From the NCBI RefSeq assembly GCF_003254395.2, contig NC_037641.1:6377001-6441000 (forward strand): 64,000 nucleotides of DNA. Direction: 5' to 3'. Source of the stretch: Apis mellifera (lineage: Eukaryota > Arthropoda > Insecta > Hymenoptera > Apidae). This document shows positions 62,004-64,000 of the stretch, in pieces; within the stretch, counting starts at the first letter, position 1; each line of letters begins with the position of its first letter. Under the pieces are notes generated by a model, which was not told the DNA's origin, made no database searches, and saw only the letters and a list, made by a program, of their open reading frames with translations. A program made the translations under genes and the position numbers.

Positions 62004-64000
62004 TAAGTCGTTCGAGTAAGTTCGTTTCAGGCGAAAATCAAACCACCCTTCGAGTGTACGCCTCGAAATGTCGTGACTCCTCTTCATTACGAACAACACC
62101 TCGGATGAAGTGGCAAAAGGATTCGGTTACTTGGCCGATATAACAAGACTGGAAACGGTTACTTTGGCCGATTCTCTGTTGCATCTAATTGCGGCAAATA
62201 AACGAGGCGGTACGATTTGACGACTCGTAAAAACGGCGGGATTCGTTAAACGATTTCACGGACGATTTCATCGCGTGATAGGGAACGATCATTGTTTACA
62301 TTGTGCGAGATTTTGAAAACGGGCCGAGTGGAAAACGAGAAATCAATCGACGATCGGTTACGAAGAAGCATCGATAAACGATGGATAAAGAATGGAAAAG
62401 GAAGAGGGATGATCGAGAAGAATAATCGGAGAGGAGTTCGCGAGAAATAGAAGTTTACGCGTTGAATTTTTTTACAGGAAGATTAGAGACTTTCTAGGCG
62501 GAAGGTTTGGATAAGTTGTTTATACTCGAATGGGAAGAAAATAATTATTTCGTCATTTTTTACCGATCTGTTTTAGTGATGTGTTTTACGACGAGTGGAA
62601 GATGATTGGTGGACGGAGGATGATTGTTATTTGAACGATCGAATATGTTCGTTTAAATATTTAAATTTGGGAAAAAAATGGAAATTAGTTAATAACAATA
62701 ACGGCTAGAAATACCGGCGTGCAATATACAATTAAAAGTACGTATTCCTTTTATGAAAATGTACGTAACCCAGAAACAATTCTGCGTTTTGTCACGCACA
62801 CTTGAGACCTATTACTTCGACACGCGATGGATAGAAATGTGGTTGAGCACTTGTGGCACGATAATACGTGACTGGAAATTACCTTTAGAACATTTAACCA
62901 AAGTAAAAGCTTAATTAAATTCAGTTTCCAATTTGTGTTTATGAATGACATAACGATTACGATCGCTGATATAAAGTAATTTAATTAACATGTTTATATT
63001 ATCCCGTTTGAAAGAAAATTAATATTAATATTATTATTGAATTTATATATGAAGCCAGGTTGTAACACACGTTGCAACGAAACAACAAACTAATCAGGAA
63101 CACACGATCGTTCTTCGGAACCGTTACTTAAGTCATCATCTCCGCCAACCATCCCCGCCTGGCAATCAAACAATTCACGCAAGTTTACAGCGAAGCTTCA
63201 ACAATAACAGTTGCCCAATTACATCATCCCTACCATTCCCATCTATTATACTCTAATTCGAGCAGACATGCAGACGATTTCGCCTTCGCCTCCAGTCGTT
63301 CGCAATTACGAAAACTTCCAACCAAAATTCTCTCTCATTCAGCCCGTAATAAAGGAGATTTATTTCACAGAAATTGTTTCGATTCAATTTCAACTCTCCT
63401 CCCCCTGATCAACGATTATCACGATTCTTAAGATGTTTTCTTAAAAACGTTCAGATATATTAATTAAAATGAAGATCAAATGGAGGGAGGAGGAGAGAAA
63501 ATTGTCGAACAATTTCACACAATTTTAAAACGTATCAAACTTATCAAAATTTCAGAGAACGAAACTCAACTCGATACTTGAATTCAATCCGTTCGAAATC
63601 GAATCGTAGAGAGTCGCGTGCTCCGTATCCTCCTCGATGCGTGATTCGACATCGGCACGTATGCCTGACCTAGCCTAGCTGAACACGCGGGAAACCCGTT
63701 AACCGCACGGTGCCGTGAACTTTTGCCGCGAGTAACGTGAGCGCAATCTAATTTCGAGCCGAAGAGACCCGTTCACCGGCCGCCCTCGCTCGAAACGCAC
63801 GACGAGATCTGTGCACCACGTCTGCGCCAAACTCGCGCTAAAGGTCAACCCATTTCGCGATATTTCGCCGGTTGAATACACGCGGCCCGCAATTTATCCT
63901 TTGTGTATCGCGTCCCATTGATCGCGTCCACTTTTTCGTCGCAATTTCGGTGAAGCGACAACGACGACACCGCTATCCCGCACCCACCCGAGTGCAATTA

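Larger units (their letters stand above)
55354..64000. other. noncoding stretch to the right end
   Basis: AT-rich sequence with CpG-rich patches at about 55540-55870, 56630-56940, 59820-60240 and 63600-63980. It includes the enhancer-like island, the 51-nt hairpin and the weak exon candidate listed separately. The last 350 bases are CpG-rich and could approach a promoter beyond the window. Confidence 0.5.

Noticed and set aside
1..64000. CRISPR arrays, operons, insertion sequences and ribosome binding sites
   Set aside because: The sequence is eukaryotic nuclear DNA. The tandem repeats have no uniform short repeats with unique spacers.

Overview
This window looks like noncoding DNA from an insect nuclear genome. 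AT-rich sequence alternates with short CpG-rich islands. There are many AT and GA microsatellites, local tandem duplications of 140-230 bp, insect-type core promoter elements and one eukaryotic tRNA gene. The composition suggests a hymenopteran, most likely a bee such as Apis; this is inference from base composition, not from a gene match. I could not recognise any conserved protein-coding gene. The open frames present (up to about 205 codons) sit in low-complexity or repeat sequence, or overlap in several frames, and none shows a known domain.

The notable region is about 9.0-16.2 kb on the plus strand. It starts with a well-formed core promoter: TATA at 8967, an initiator with +1 at 9000, and a DPE-like motif at +28. 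About 7 kb of sequence follows with good splice sites, no long ORF and an exceptional density of base-paired elements. An approximately 160-nt folded domain occurs twice (9455-9606 and 15104-15250), and its stem keeps pairing through four compensatory base-pair changes. A second domain closed by long-distance stems also occurs twice (14211-14702 and 15516-16184); both copies hold the same hairpin around a GTAAGT splice-donor sequence. Between them, two direct units (12428-13350) carry 12 exact copies of the nonamer AGTGTTGCG. Miniature hairpins include one of 25 uninterrupted pairs (12262-12318). Together these suggest a long, spliced, structured noncoding RNA gene that I do not recognise.

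Outside that locus I can support a tRNA-Gly(GCC) gene at 26103-26173, a 227-bp non-autonomous hAT-like element at 27951-28177, a 121-nt hairpin at 52060-52180, a 12-copy minisatellite at 54598-55353 and seven further local tandem duplications. The rest is ordinary intergenic or intronic sequence with GC-richer islands that may be enhancers or promoters.
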